Shown one piece after another: positions 25,993 through 35,574 of a stretch of 64,000 bases of DNA. This DNA comes from Erysipelotrichaceae bacterium (GTDB lineage: Bacteria > Bacillota_I > Bacilli_A > Erysipelotrichales > Erysipelotrichaceae), in contig JAFRKA010000021.1 of NCBI GenBank assembly GCA_017432005.1, positions 62,001-126,000 on the forward strand, in the 5' to 3' direction. Within the stretch, counting starts at the first letter, position 1. Every line of letters starts with the position of its first letter. The translations under genes and the position numbers were made by a program. A model generated the notes under the pieces. The model was not told where the DNA came from and made no database searches. It saw only the letters and a program-made list of their open reading frames with translations.

Positions 25993-28571
25993 TATTCGAA
26001 CTCCTTTTTCTTTTCCAGAAGAGTATTATATGAATTCTGATAATTGACCAGCTTTTCCTTTTCTTCATCCACTTTCTGGTGTGGAGCTTTAGAAAGGAAC
26101 TTTTCATTTGAAAGCATACCTTCAGATCTGGCTATCTCAGCTTCCAGTCTCTTAAGTTCTTTATTGATCTTTTCCAGTTCAGCTTTCTTGTCAACGATCT
26201 CGTTCATGATGAATTCGACAGAACCGAAAGTCAGCGGACGGACGATCGTTTCTTCATCAGTATTGCTGATGACATTGAGCTTCGTCATGCGCATCAGCAC
26301 TGATTCAAGATAATCATTCATCTCAAGACCATTGATTATGACATTTAGTTCTTTAGAAGGCTTGATGTCATTTTCATTTCTGATCTCTCTGGCTGTTTTG
26401 ATTATTTCAATTATGCCATCGATATCTTTGGCTTTCTTGGTATCGATATCATCATAGATCTCAGGCCATGATTCTATGCAGATCGACTTTTCCTTACCAT
26501 GGATCTCCTGATAGATCTCTTCCGTAACAAACGGAATGAAAGGATGCAGAAGTTTCAGGATAGCTTCCAGAACATAGATCAGAGTATTGAGTGTCTGATG
26601 TTTGATTTCAATATCATCGCCATTAAGTGCTGCTTTAGTAAATTCAATATACATTGAGCAGAAATCATCCCATACAAAGCTCATGATCTCGTTTCCGGCG
26701 ATAGCCAGCTCATATTTATCGAGATTGGCCGTTACAGAACTGATCGTATCATTAAGTCTGTTTACGATCCAGTGATCGATACTGTTGCTGATCTGCGGTT
26801 TCTGATACTTATATGATTCATCGCAGTTCATCAGAACATATCTGGATGCGTTCCATAACTTATTGATAAAATTCCAGCCTGCTTCCATCTTCTCTGTCGA
26901 ATAGTTCATATCAAGACCCGGAGTAGAGTTTGTCGAAAGGAAAAGACGCAGAGCATCACTTCCGTACTTGTCGATCAGATCGATCGGATCTATGCCGTTG
27001 CCTAATGATTTTGACATCTTTCTGCCCTTCTCATCTCTGATAAGACCATGGATCAGACAGTCTTTGAATGGAACATCATTACAGAAATGTCTTGCTGAGA
27101 AAGCCATCCTGGCAACCCAGAAGAAGATGATATCATAACCCGTGACCATGCATGAGGTCGGGAAATAACGTTTGTAATCATCTGTATCATCAGGCCAGCC
27201 TAAAGTTGTAAAAGGCCACAAAGCACTTGAGAACCATGTATCTAGAACATCTTCATCCTGATGATAGTTTTCGATATCTGCTGGCGGATCGACTTCACAG
27301 TAAATCTCCCCTGTCTCATTGTGATACCAGACAGGGATCCTGTGTCCCCACCAGAGCTGACGGGAAATGCACCAGTCCTCGATGTTTTCCAGCCACTGAT
27401 TGAAGGTCTTTTCAAATCTCTTTGGATAGAAATTGATCTTCGTATCCTCACTTTTCTGCGCTTCAAGTACAGCTTCAGCAAGTGGCTTCATCTTCACGAA
27501 CCACTGATTTGAAAGATAAGGTTCGACCATGACACCTGTTCTTTCTGAATGTCCTACTGAGTGAACGATCTTATCAGCTTTTACGAATGCACCATCTGCT
27601 TTGTACTTCTCCAACAGTTTTTCACGGCATTCAAATCTGTCCATACCGTTGAATTCATTGCACAGTTCATTCATCGTGCCGTCTTCATTCATGCAGATAG
27701 GCATTTCCAGATTATGTCTTAAAGCGATCTGATAGTCGTTCGGATCGTGTGCCGGAGTACATTTCATGATACCTGTACCAAAACCGATCTCGATGTATTC
27801 ATCGCCAATGATCGGCAATTCATTGCCGTTGGCCGGATTGATAGCCGTTTTTCCTATGAGATGATTGACTTTTTCATCATTCGGATTCACGACTATGCAG
27901 ACATCTCCAAACATCGTTTCAGGTCTTGTCGTTGCCACTTCAAATGTCTCATCAGAATCTTTGATATGGTACTTTATATAATACATATAGGCTTCGACAT
28001 CTTTATGAATAACTTCGATATTACTTAAAGCTGTCTTGGCTTCCGGATCCCAGTTGATGACACGCTTGCCACGGTAGATTAGCCCTTCTTTGTAGTAAGT
28101 AACGAAAACTTTCGCTACAGCACGTGAAAGACCTTCATCAAGTGTGAATCTCTCTTTACGGTAATCCGTTGAGTTTCCGAGTTTTGCCCATTGTGACCTG
28201 ATGAAATCAGAATATTCATGTTTCCATTCCCAGGCTTTTTCCAGGAATTTCTCTCTGCCAAGATCATAGCGGGAGATTCCCTGCTGCTTTAATCTTTCAT
28301 CGACCTTGGCTTGAGTAGCGATACCTGCATGGTCCATACCCGGGACCCATAATACATCGTAGCCTCTCAGACGCTTGTATCGAGAAAGCAGATCCTGGAT
28401 CGTATTATCCATTGCATGACCCAGATGCAGCTTACCGGTTACGTTAGGTGGCGGAATTACAATGCAGTATGGCTTCTTCGACATATCTCCACATTCAAAA
28501 TAATGGTGATCGAGCCATTCCTGGTATTTCCCCTCTTCAACTTTTTTAGCATCATACCTGTTATCCAGCAT
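25992..28571 (-). CDS. valS: Valyl-tRNA synthetase
   Basis: An 859-aa class I synthetase. The ATG at 28571 has SD AAGGAGG 7 nt upstream and is preferred over the longer frame to 28628, which runs through the T-box. The HIGH motif is PPPNVTGKLHLGHAMDN and the KMSKS loop is GRKMSKSLGNGIDP. The CP1 editing domain follows the HIGH region, and the C-terminus has the ValRS coiled coil (about 795-859). Length is normal. Confidence 0.97.
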   Translation of the reverse strand: MLDNRYDAKKVEEGKYQEWLDHHYFECGDMSKKPYCIVIPPPNVTGKLHLGHAMDNTIQDLLSRYKRLRGYDVLWVPGMDHAGIATQAKVDERLKQQGISRYDLGREKFLEKAWEWKHEYSDFIRSQWAKLGNSTDYRKERFTLDEGLSRAVAKVFVTYYKEGLIYRGKRVINWDPEAKTALSNIEVIHKDVEAYMYYIKYHIKDSDETFEVATTRPETMFGDVCIVVNPNDEKVNHLIGKTAINPANGNELPIIGDEYIEIGFGTGIMKCTPAHDPNDYQIALRHNLEMPICMNEDGTMNELCNEFNGMDRFECREKLLEKYKADGAFVKADKIVHSVGHSERTGVMVEPYLSNQWFVKMKPLAEAVLEAQKSEDTKINFYPKRFEKTFNQWLENIEDWCISRQLWWGHRIPVWYHNETGEIYCEVDPPADIENYHQDEDVLDTWFSSALWPFTTLGWPDDTDDYKRYFPTSCMVTGYDIIFFWVARMAFSARHFCNDVPFKDCLIHGLIRDEKGRKMSKSLGNGIDPIDLIDKYGSDALRLFLSTNSTPGLDMNYSTEKMEAGWNFINKLWNASRYVLMNCDESYKYQKPQISNSIDHWIVNRLNDTISSVTANLDKYELAIAGNEIMSFVWDDFCSMYIEFTKAALNGDDIEIKHQTLNTLIYVLEAILKLLHPFIPFVTEEIYQEIHGKEKSICIESWPEIYDDIDTKKAKDIDGIIEIIKTAREIRNENDIKPSKELNVIINGLEMNDYLESVLMRMTKLNVISNTDEETIVRPLTFGSVEFIMNEIVDKKAELEKINKELKRLEAEIARSEGMLSNEKFLSKAPHQKVDEEKEKLVNYQNSYNTLLEKKKEFE

Positions 28572-28579
28572 ATTCTTTC

Positions 28580-28772
28580 CTCCTTCAAAACAAAAAGGTG
28601 GCAAAAGGGCGCAACTGCGCGGTACCACCTTATTTTTTCACTCAGACTCTTAACGCGAGTACACGTACATAAGTAGACTCCGAGACAACATTTTCATCCT
28701 CTCCAGTATAAGTTCCACCGACCCTTATATCTCTATTTTTCCGACAGGATTACTTTCTTCTCTTCAACGTCT
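28580..28772 (-). promoter_or_regulatory. T-box leader controlling valS
   Basis: The minus-strand T-box AAGGTGGTACCGCGC is at about 28616-28630, followed by a GCGCAGTTGCGC hairpin and a T-run near 28592-28597. GTC within GGAGTCTACTT (about 28674-28684) is a possible Val specifier, less certain than those of the other leaders. Confidence 0.92.
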
Positions 28773-28777
28773 CTTAA

Positions 28778-28806
28778 ATTATAGATTATCCATTGACTAA
28801 AGGCAA
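28778..28806 (-). promoter_or_regulatory. Promoter of the valS T-box unit
   Basis: -35 TTGCCT (28801-28806), 17-bp spacer, perfect -10 TATAAT (28778-28783). One of the best sigma-A type promoters in the window. It overlaps the end region of engB. Confidence 0.7.
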
Positions 28807-28807
28807 A

Positions 28808-29359
28808 TCAACGGACACTCTCCATGATGCGCTCTTTCAGCTGATCCATATTCTTTCTTGTCTGCGCAGATACATAGATGACATTATTCATATCTTTGAA
28901 CAGTCTGTTTTTATTGTTCATAAGCTGATTGTTCGACAGTTTATCGATCTTGTTGGCAGCGATCACGTAAGGGATCTTACGACCTTCCAGATATTCCTTC
29001 ATATCTTCATCATCGCCAGTAAGACCGTGACGTGAATCAACGATCATCACCGTCAGTCTGATCTTGTCATAACGGGAAAAATAATCATCCATCATCTTCG
29101 CAAAAGCGATCATCTCTTTCTGCGATCTTTGCGCATAGCCGTAACCCGGTACGTCTACTGCGGTATACAGACCATCAGCGTCAAAGAAGTTTATCAGCCT
29201 GGTCTTACCCGGTTTTTTGCCTACAAAGGCTATCTTCTGTTGATATAAAGCATTTATCAATGAAGACTTGCCGACATTGCTTCGACCGACGAAAACGACT
29301 TCTTTTTCTGTAGGCGGAAAACCACTTTTCTCACTGGCACTGCAGATAAAATCAATCAC
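28808..29359 (-). CDS. engB: Ribosome biogenesis GTP-binding protein EngB/YsxC
   Basis: A 183-aa GTPase needed for late 50S subunit assembly. G1 is GRSNVGKSSLIN (about 26-37), G3 DVPGYGYAQRS, G4 ANKIDKL and G5 VSAQT. The start is GTG at 29359 with GAGG 9 nt upstream, overlapping the lon stop by 8 bp. lon-engB is the usual Firmicute order. Confidence 0.96.
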   Translation of the reverse strand: MIDFICSASEKSGFPPTEKEVVFVGRSNVGKSSLINALYQQKIAFVGKKPGKTRLINFFDADGLYTAVDVPGYGYAQRSQKEMIAFAKMMDDYFSRYDKIRLTVMIVDSRHGLTGDDEDMKEYLEGRKIPYVIAANKIDKLSNNQLMNNKNRLFKDMNNVIYVSAQTRKNMDQLKERIMESVR

Positions 29360-31658
29360 TTAACAAAGCCTCGCTGATGACCTGATCGACTTTTTCGACA
29401 GGTATATAATTCACTTCGTTCTTTACCTCATCAGGAATATCATCAAGATCCTTTATATTTCCTTTAGGAATAATGATAGTTTTGATGCCACTTCTGTGAG
29501 CCGCAAGTGATTTTTCTTTAAGCCCTCCGATCGGCAAGACATTTCCTCTCAATGTGACTTCACCGGTCATGGCCAGGTCTTTCTTGACCGGGCGTTTGCT
29601 CAGCGCAGAAACGATAGCCGTTGTTATTGTAACACCTGCTGAAGGACCGTCTTTAGGTACAGCGCCTTCCGGAACATGGATATGTATATCGTGATTTTCA
29701 AAGAATTCGATCGGAATATTGTATTTCTTCGCATTGGCTTTGATGAAATCAAGAGCAATTTTCGTCGATTCTACCATAACTTCACCCAGTTTTCCGGTTA
29801 CGACTAGTTTGCCTTTTCCTTCAAAGTAATTAACTTCGACAGGAAGAATATCTCCACCAAAAGATGTATAAGCCAGTCCGGTAACTACACCGATCTGATT
29901 CTTCTTCTCTTTTGTGCCGTAATCATAGATTTCGTGTCCAAGCCAGGTATTGACTTGTTTCTTTGTGATCTTTACGCTCTTCTTGTTTTCTTTAAGAATA
30001 GCTAAAACGGTCTTACGGCATAATGTTCCGATGATCCTTTCCAGCTGTCTGACACCTGCTTCTCTGGTATAGTGTCTGATCAGATAAAGCAGGATATCAT
30101 CACTGAAAGTGATCTGATTCATCTTCAGTCCGTTTGCTTCGACCTGTTTTTTGATCAGATGGTTTTTGGCGATATTTAGTTTTTCAAATTCGGTATAGCT
30201 TGAAAGTTCAATGATCTCAAGTCTGTCCAGCAGTGCTGCCGGAATATTGTCTCTGTAATTGGCTGTACAGATGAAAAGTACATCCGAAAGATCATAAGGT
30301 TCTTCCAGATAATGATCGGAGAACTGGCTGTTCTGTTCAGGATCGAGTACTTCAAGCATTGCGCTGGAAGGATCGCCTTTATAATCTGAAGCCATCTTGT
30401 CGATCTCATCGATCAGGAAGACCGGATTGAGCGTTCCCGCCCTCTTCATGCCTTGGATGATCCTGCCTGGCATAGATCCGAGATATGTACGTCTGTGTCC
30501 TCTGATCTCAGCTTCATCACGTACACCGCCTAAAGAGATCTTTACAAAACGTCTGTCCAGTGCTCTGGCAACTGATTTTGCCAGTGAAGTTTTACCTACA
30601 CCTGGAGGACCTACAAGACAGATGATCGGAGATTTGAGTGAATTGGTCATCTGTTTGACAGCCAGATATTCCAGGATCCTCTCTTTGACTTTAACCAGTC
30701 CATAATGATCTTCATCAAGGATCCTTGATGCATCATTAAGATTCTCATTATCCTGAGATTTCTGATACCATGGAACATTCAGCAGCCATTCCAGATAAGT
30801 TCTGATGACTCCTGTCTCGCCAGTCGTCGGAGGAAGCATCTCATAATGTTTGAATTCTTCCTTGGCTTTGGCTTTGACGTTTTCCGGATATGGCTCGTTT
30901 TCAACTCTTTCGATCAGATCATCGATATCTGATGATCCGTCATTACCGCCAAGTTCATCTTTTATAGCTTTCAGTTTCTCTCTGAGATAATAGTCTCTCT
31001 GACCGTCTTCGATGCTCTCTTTTACCTTTTCGTTGATCTCCTGTTCAATCATATCCATATTGCGTTCTTTTTCAATATGTGTGAGCATCATCTCCAGTCT
31101 TCTGTTGACATTCTCTTCTTCAAGGAAGAGCTGTTTGTCCTCAATGTTCTGGATATAGATCTGGGCAAAAGTATCGACGATCACTGATGCCAGTGTGGCA
31201 TCAAAAGTATTGAACTGTCTGATCGGAAAACCAGGACGGGCATATTTCTGGGCTATGACATTGAATTCTGCCAGAGCCTTCTTGGTCTGTTCTTCGATGA
31301 CTGATTCATCATCGACGACATCCTGTATCTCTTCGACCTCGACGAAATTGACATTATCCTTGAGGAAATGCTTGGTTATACGGCATCTGCTCAATCCCGT
31401 AAAGATGACTTTTAAATGATCGTCTCTTTCTCTTGAGGTCTTGATCCTGCAGACAGTTCCGACATTATAGACATCATCCGGTCCTGGAACATCAACTGTC
31501 AGATCCCGCTGTGAGACAAGGACGATATTTGATATGTATGCATTGGCATAGTTTACGGCATCGATCGAGACCTGTCTGCCGACTTCGACAGCCAGATCCT
31601 GCATCGGGAAAATTACGGCACCTCTGGTACACAATAAAGGATAAGAATAACTGCTCAT
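29352..31658 (-). CDS. lon: ATP-dependent protease Lon
   Basis: A 768-aa LonA-type AAA+ protease that degrades misfolded and regulatory proteins. It has the N-terminal substrate-binding domain (about 1-200), Walker [14 protein letters not shown] (near 347), FLIDEIDKM (Walker B) and the C-terminal protease with catalytic Ser in [10 protein letters not shown] and the partner Lys about 43 residues later. SD AAGGAGG lies 7 nt upstream. It follows tig with only a small hairpin between. Confidence 0.97.
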   Translation of the reverse strand: MSSYSYPLLCTRGAVIFPMQDLAVEVGRQVSIDAVNYANAYISNIVLVSQRDLTVDVPGPDDVYNVGTVCRIKTSRERDDHLKVIFTGLSRCRITKHFLKDNVNFVEVEEIQDVVDDESVIEEQTKKALAEFNVIAQKYARPGFPIRQFNTFDATLASVIVDTFAQIYIQNIEDKQLFLEEENVNRRLEMMLTHIEKERNMDMIEQEINEKVKESIEDGQRDYYLREKLKAIKDELGGNDGSSDIDDLIERVENEPYPENVKAKAKEEFKHYEMLPPTTGETGVIRTYLEWLLNVPWYQKSQDNENLNDASRILDEDHYGLVKVKERILEYLAVKQMTNSLKSPIICLVGPPGVGKTSLAKSVARALDRRFVKISLGGVRDEAEIRGHRRTYLGSMPGRIIQGMKRAGTLNPVFLIDEIDKMASDYKGDPSSAMLEVLDPEQNSQFSDHYLEEPYDLSDVLFICTANYRDNIPAALLDRLEIIELSSYTEFEKLNIAKNHLIKKQVEANGLKMNQITFSDDILLYLIRHYTREAGVRQLERIIGTLCRKTVLAILKENKKSVKITKKQVNTWLGHEIYDYGTKEKKNQIGVVTGLAYTSFGGDILPVEVNYFEGKGKLVVTGKLGEVMVESTKIALDFIKANAKKYNIPIEFFENHDIHIHVPEGAVPKDGPSAGVTITTAIVSALSKRPVKKDLAMTGEVTLRGNVLPIGGLKEKSLAAHRSGIKTIIIPKGNIKDLDDIPDEVKNEVNYIPVEKVDQVISEALLSD

Positions 31659-31681
31659 ATGTAACCTCCTTTACTTTGAAG

Positions 31682-31702
31682 AAAAGACGCTCAGCGTCTT
31701 TT
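31682..31702 (-). terminator. Hairpin between tig and lon, possible attenuator
   Basis: The palindrome AAAAGACGC-TGA-GCGTCTTTT is followed on the minus strand by a short pyrimidine tract. It could partly end tig transcription and reduce lon expression. The T-run is longer on the opposite strand. Confidence 0.55.
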
Positions 31703-31703
31703 T

Positions 31704-32966
31704 TTATTTTTTCAGCAGATCAAGTGTCTTCTGTAATCTGATATCATCTTTCAGAGTAGACTCAGGAACATACTTCTTTACTTCCTCAGTTTCGATACCG
31801 TACATATCAGACAGTTTCTTGAATTCGGCATCGATATCTTCGTCATTAACTTCGACTTTTTCTTTCTTGGCGATCTCTGAAAGACCGAGATTGATCTTTA
31901 TACGTTTCACCGCATCTTCTTTCATCGATTCTCTGAGCTGATCGATCGTCTGATTGGTGATCTGAAGGAACTGTGCGAGAGAGAAGCCCTGCTGCATCAT
32001 TCGCTGCTCATAATTCTGGATCATGGAATCAAGTTCAGACTTGACCATAACTTCCGGAATCTCGACTTCCGTCATTTCAGCCAGTTTATCCATGAGATCG
32101 TTCTCTGCTTTGTTTTCAGCATCAGATTCCTTTCTCTTGGTAATGTTTTCTCTGGTGAAATTCTTCAGTTCTTCTACTGTATTGACATTTTCATATTTAA
32201 GTTCCTTGACGAACTCATCATTAAGTTCAGGAAGGACCTTCTTTTTGATCTCATGCACTGTGACAGTGAACTTGGCAGCTTTGCCTTTAAGATCTTCAGC
32301 ATGGTAATCAGCCGGGAAAGTGACATCGATATCTTTTGTTTCTTCCGCTTTCATACCGATAAGCTGCTCTTCAAAGCCCGGAATAAATGAATGTGAACCG
32401 ATGACCAGGTCATAGTTTTCGCCTTTTCCGCCTTCAAATGCAACACCGTCAAGGAAACCTTCATAATCGATGACAGTCGTATCGCCGTCTTCAACTTCTC
32501 CATCTTCCTTTAATTCAAGATCAGCTTTACGGTCAAGCAGATCAGCGATCTGATCGTCAATTTCTTTGTCTTCAACTTTGACATCATCTTTCTTGTATTT
32601 GATCTTCTTGTAATCGCCGATCTTCACATCAGGCAATACCGGACAGACAAAAGTCATGACACATTTGTCATCATTGAGATCATCTATCTTCAGTTCCGGT
32701 CTGTCGATCAGTGTAACATCATGTTCATCGATAGCCTTGTTTAAAGCTTCCTGAGCCAGAGCTTCAGCAGCTTCAAGCAGTATTTCATTGGAACTGATAT
32801 ATTTTGAAACAAGACTCTTTGGAGCCTGTCCCTTTCTGAAACCTTTTATTTCGACTTTGGCAGCCAGTTTTTTAAAAGCTGCGTCCTTTGCTTTCTGCCA
32901 TTCTTCGCCTTCAAGCGTACAAGTCAGTTCTGCCTTGGCATTCTCTGTTTTTTTATATTCAGCCAT
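31704..32966 (-). CDS. tig: Trigger factor (ribosome-associated chaperone)
   Basis: A 420-aa chaperone and prolyl isomerase that meets nascent chains at the ribosome exit. The ribosome-binding signature is GFRKGQAPKSLV (about 39-50). The FKBP domain (about 160-245) includes GEVEDGDTTVIDYEGFLDG, and the C-terminal helical arms follow. SD GAAGGAG lies about 10 nt before the ATG, with an extended -10 TGATAGAAT (32994-33002) giving a leader near 20 nt. Confidence 0.97.
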   Translation of the reverse strand: MAEYKKTENAKAELTCTLEGEEWQKAKDAAFKKLAAKVEIKGFRKGQAPKSLVSKYISSNEILLEAAEALAQEALNKAIDEHDVTLIDRPELKIDDLNDDKCVMTFVCPVLPDVKIGDYKKIKYKKDDVKVEDKEIDDQIADLLDRKADLELKEDGEVEDGDTTVIDYEGFLDGVAFEGGKGENYDLVIGSHSFIPGFEEQLIGMKAEETKDIDVTFPADYHAEDLKGKAAKFTVTVHEIKKKVLPELNDEFVKELKYENVNTVEELKNFTRENITKRKESDAENKAENDLMDKLAEMTEVEIPEVMVKSELDSMIQNYEQRMMQQGFSLAQFLQITNQTIDQLRESMKEDAVKRIKINLGLSEIAKKEKVEVNDEDIDAEFKKLSDMYGIETEEVKKYVPESTLKDDIRLQKTLDLLKK

Positions 32967-32993
32967 TTAATGTTTTCTCCTTCGAACTACACC

Positions 32994-33002
32994 ATTCTAT
33001 CA
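32994..33002 (-). promoter_or_regulatory. Extended -10 promoter of tig
   Basis: TGATAGAAT on the minus strand is placed to start transcription about 20 nt before the tig ATG, leaving room for its SD. Two direct copies of AGCACTT lie upstream at 33040-33057. Confidence 0.5.
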
Positions 33003-33055
33003 TTTAAACCAGCTTATTTCTATATTATTGCCTATTTACAGCACTTGTTTAGCAC

Positions 33056-33709
33056 TTAAGACAAGGAAGCATCATGTTCATTTGCTGTAAAAGCATCTTC
33101 GATATATTTTTCTATCTTTTCTGCTATATATAGTCCTTCATCTTCCTCCAGATTGAGCGGTAAGGCCATTATCGCTTCTTTATAGAGCAGTTGTTCAGCC
33201 ATCTTCATCTTTGATGGGTCTTTCATAAAATACTCTCTGAGAGCTTTTAAAGCCTGTTTAAAACCATCTGAATCATCTACATTCAGAATAAGAGATGGAT
33301 TGAATTCATAACGAATGCCATCCCTTTCAAAGATAAACGTGTCATTTATCTCCTGTCTGATCAGTGATTCGATCAGCAGTGCTTTGCCTTCGTTTACACC
33401 ATCGGATTCCAGATATCTTCGACAGAGATCTTTATACTCACGCAGATTCTTGTTGTTTAGAGCATCGACTGCCAGCAGCTGGTGATTGCCGTCCATAAAA
33501 AGGAATCTCTCGATCTCTTCATCATTCAGGGATCTCGGTGTATAGATCTTGTCTTTGATCTGAGAAAGCATTTCTTTAAGCGCTTTTTCAAAATCTCTGG
33601 GAACATAAGCTACGTTCAATTCGTTGCGAATTATCCTTTCAGCTTCATCGTATTCTTCATCAGAGATCAGTTCATGTATTTTTATCAGCGTCTCTTCATA
33701 ATAATTCAT
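33056..33709 (-). CDS. DUF3196-like protein
   Basis: A 217-aa acidic, all-helical soluble protein from the ATG at 33709. A longer frame to 33742 would begin inside a terminator. It begins MNYYEETLIKIHELISDEEYDEAERII, split here into a short TPR-like repeat MNYYEETL and DEEYDEAERII. It resembles a small family found in Erysipelotrichia and Mollicutes (DUF3196), whose function is unknown. There is no SD: an extended -10 TGCTATACT ends 9 nt before the ATG. Confidence 0.72.
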   Translation of the reverse strand: MNYYEETLIKIHELISDEEYDEAERIIRNELNVAYVPRDFEKALKEMLSQIKDKIYTPRSLNDEEIERFLFMDGNHQLLAVDALNNKNLREYKDLCRRYLESDGVNEGKALLIESLIRQEINDTFIFERDGIRYEFNPSLILNVDDSDGFKQALKALREYFMKDPSKMKMAEQLLYKEAIMALPLNLEEDEGLYIAEKIEKYIEDAFTANEHDASLS

Positions 33710-33718
33710 AACACGTTC

Positions 33719-33727
33719 AGTATAGCA
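33719..33727 (-). promoter_or_regulatory. Extended -10 promoter of the DUF3196-like gene
   Basis: TGCTATACT ends 9 nt before the ATG at 33709. Transcription would begin about 3 nt before the start codon, with no SD. Confidence 0.5.
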
Positions 33728-33730
33728 TAG

Positions 33731-33760
33731 TAAAAAGGTCATTCATTTCTGAATGACCTT
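33731..33760 (-). terminator. Terminator of the hydABC operon
   Basis: An 11-bp perfect stem (33735-33745 with 33750-33760) and 4-nt loop followed by TTTTTA on the minus strand, 23 nt after the hydA stop. Confidence 0.88.
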
Positions 33761-33783
33761 CTTATTACAGATATGAGCTTATC

Positions 33784-35562
33784 CTAGTCGAATCTTTCAC
33801 GATTCTTGTTATAGGTAGTATGTAACAGTTCGTGAGCAAGATGCGAATTCGGTTCGCCCAGGAATTCAGCATACAATTCCTGGATCTGCTTGTTGTTGTG
33901 AGACTGACGGATGACCTGTCTTTCATCTTCAGAATACAGAGCTTTAGCTCTCTTTTCTTTGTATGTGTCAAGGATATCATCATCCTCTTCAGGTAAGAAG
34001 CAAGGCTTGACATATGACTGTCCGCCACCGTTGATGCATCCGCCCGGGCAGCCCATGATCTCTATGAACTGATATTTGGACTTGCCTGCTCTGATATCAT
34101 CAAGCAGTACTTTTGCTGACTTCATACCGGAAGCGATCGCAACATTGACGACAGTTCCGTTGATATCGATAGATGCTTCTCTGATACCAGCATCATGACC
34201 TCTGACTTCGCTGAATTCGATCTTTCCGTATTCCTTGCCGGTCAGCTTGTAGTAAACAGTTCTTAAAGCTGCTTCCATAACACCACCGGTAACACCGAAG
34301 ATGACACCAGCACCTGAGTATTCACCCATGATATCCTGATCCCAGTCTTCATCAGGCAGTTTGTTGAAATTGATACCTGATCTCTTGATGAGCTTGCCCA
34401 GCTCTCTGGTCGTCAGAACAGCATCGACGTCTCTGATGCCTTCATTTTCCATTTCCGGACGGTCTTTTTCAAATTTCTTCGCCGTACATGGCATGACAGA
34501 AACAACGAAGACATCCTTTGGATCATAACCCTTCTGTTTTGCCCAGTAGGATTTGATGATAGCACCCTGCATCTGGTGAGGAGACTTGCAGCTTGAGAGA
34601 TGATCGAGCAGATCACCATAGTAGTATTCTGCATAGTTTACCCAGCCAGGTGAACAAGAAGTGATCATCGGCAGAACTCCGCCTTCAGTGATCCTGTGTA
34701 AGAGTTCTGTGCCTTCTTCCATGATCGTGAGGTCAGCACCGAAGTTGACGTCGTAGCATTTCTCGAAACCGAGTCTTCTTAAAGCTGCGATCATCTTTCC
34801 GGTTACCGGCGTACCGATCTTAAGACCGAATTCTTCACCCAGTGAAGCTCTGACAGCCGGAGCGACCTGAACGACAACATGCTTGCCTTCAGCAAATGCT
34901 GCATCGACCTTGTCGATCTCGGATACTTCCATGAGAGCTCCGGTCGGACATACTGTCGTACACTGACCGCAGAGGATACATGGAGAATTCATGAATGATC
35001 TGTTCTCAGCCGGAGCGACGATCGTATTGAAACCACGTCTCTCGAAGCCTAAGACAGACAGACCGTGAGCACTGCCGCATCTGGCGATACATCTTCCGCA
35101 CAGGATACATTTAGAAGTATCACGCTTGATTGAAGGTGTAAGCATATCGACAGTCGTCGGAGTCTTTGCACCGACATACATATTCTCTCTTGCTCCGGTG
35201 ATCGTTGCTACATGGAGCAGTTCACATTTACCGTTCTTGTCACATTCCTGACAGTTACGGTTATGATTTGAAAGTAACAGTTCGACGGAAGTCCTTCTGG
35301 CTGCAACAGCCTTAGGAGAACCGATCGTGATATTCATGCCTTCAGAAACAGGATATACGCAGGATGCTACAAGCTTGTTAGGACCTTTGCCTTCCTGTGC
35401 TTCAACAAGACATACACGGCAGGATGCAAGTGAGCATTCACCGTGATTGTATGTGCAGAGTGAAGGGATCTCATAGCCGCACTTTTTGGCAGCTTCCAGA
35501 ATCGTCAGACCTTTTTCGACCTGATAGCTCTGACCTTCGATAGTAATATTGATTAATTCCAT
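33784..35562 (-). CDS. hydA: [FeFe] hydrogenase catalytic subunit HydA (bifurcating type)
   Basis: A 592-aa cytoplasmic enzyme that makes or uses H2. The N-terminal [2Fe-2S] domain has Cys at about 36, 43, 48 and 51. A His-Cys cluster motif HNRNCQECDKNGKC follows (about 99-112), then two [4Fe-4S] motifs, CILCGRCIARC (about 152-162) and CILCGQCTTVCP (about 195-206). The H-cluster signatures are TSCSPGW (301-307), MPCTAKK (357-363) and GCPGGCINGGGQ (about 504-515). TSCSPGW with HydB and HydC beside it fits the NADH/ferredoxin electron-bifurcating class. The maturases HydEFG are not in the window. Confidence 0.97.
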   Translation of the reverse strand: MELINITIEGQSYQVEKGLTILEAAKKCGYEIPSLCTYNHGECSLASCRVCLVEAQEGKGPNKLVASCVYPVSEGMNITIGSPKAVAARRTSVELLLSNHNRNCQECDKNGKCELLHVATITGARENMYVGAKTPTTVDMLTPSIKRDTSKCILCGRCIARCGSAHGLSVLGFERRGFNTIVAPAENRSFMNSPCILCGQCTTVCPTGALMEVSEIDKVDAAFAEGKHVVVQVAPAVRASLGEEFGLKIGTPVTGKMIAALRRLGFEKCYDVNFGADLTIMEEGTELLHRITEGGVLPMITSCSPGWVNYAEYYYGDLLDHLSSCKSPHQMQGAIIKSYWAKQKGYDPKDVFVVSVMPCTAKKFEKDRPEMENEGIRDVDAVLTTRELGKLIKRSGINFNKLPDEDWDQDIMGEYSGAGVIFGVTGGVMEAALRTVYYKLTGKEYGKIEFSEVRGHDAGIREASIDINGTVVNVAIASGMKSAKVLLDDIRAGKSKYQFIEIMGCPGGCINGGGQSYVKPCFLPEEDDDILDTYKEKRAKALYSEDERQVIRQSHNNKQIQELYAEFLGEPNSHLAHELLHTTYNKNRERFD

Positions 35563-35574
35563 CTTTGCTCCCTC

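Noticed and set aside
28572..28628. Longer start for valS
   Set aside because: The added codons lie in the T-box terminator; an ideal SD precedes 28571.
33040..33057. AGCACTT repeats resembling half CIRCE (HrcA) sites
   Set aside because: CIRCE is an inverted repeat TTAGCACTC-N9-GAGTGCTAA; here the copies are direct and lack the final C. Chance cannot be excluded.
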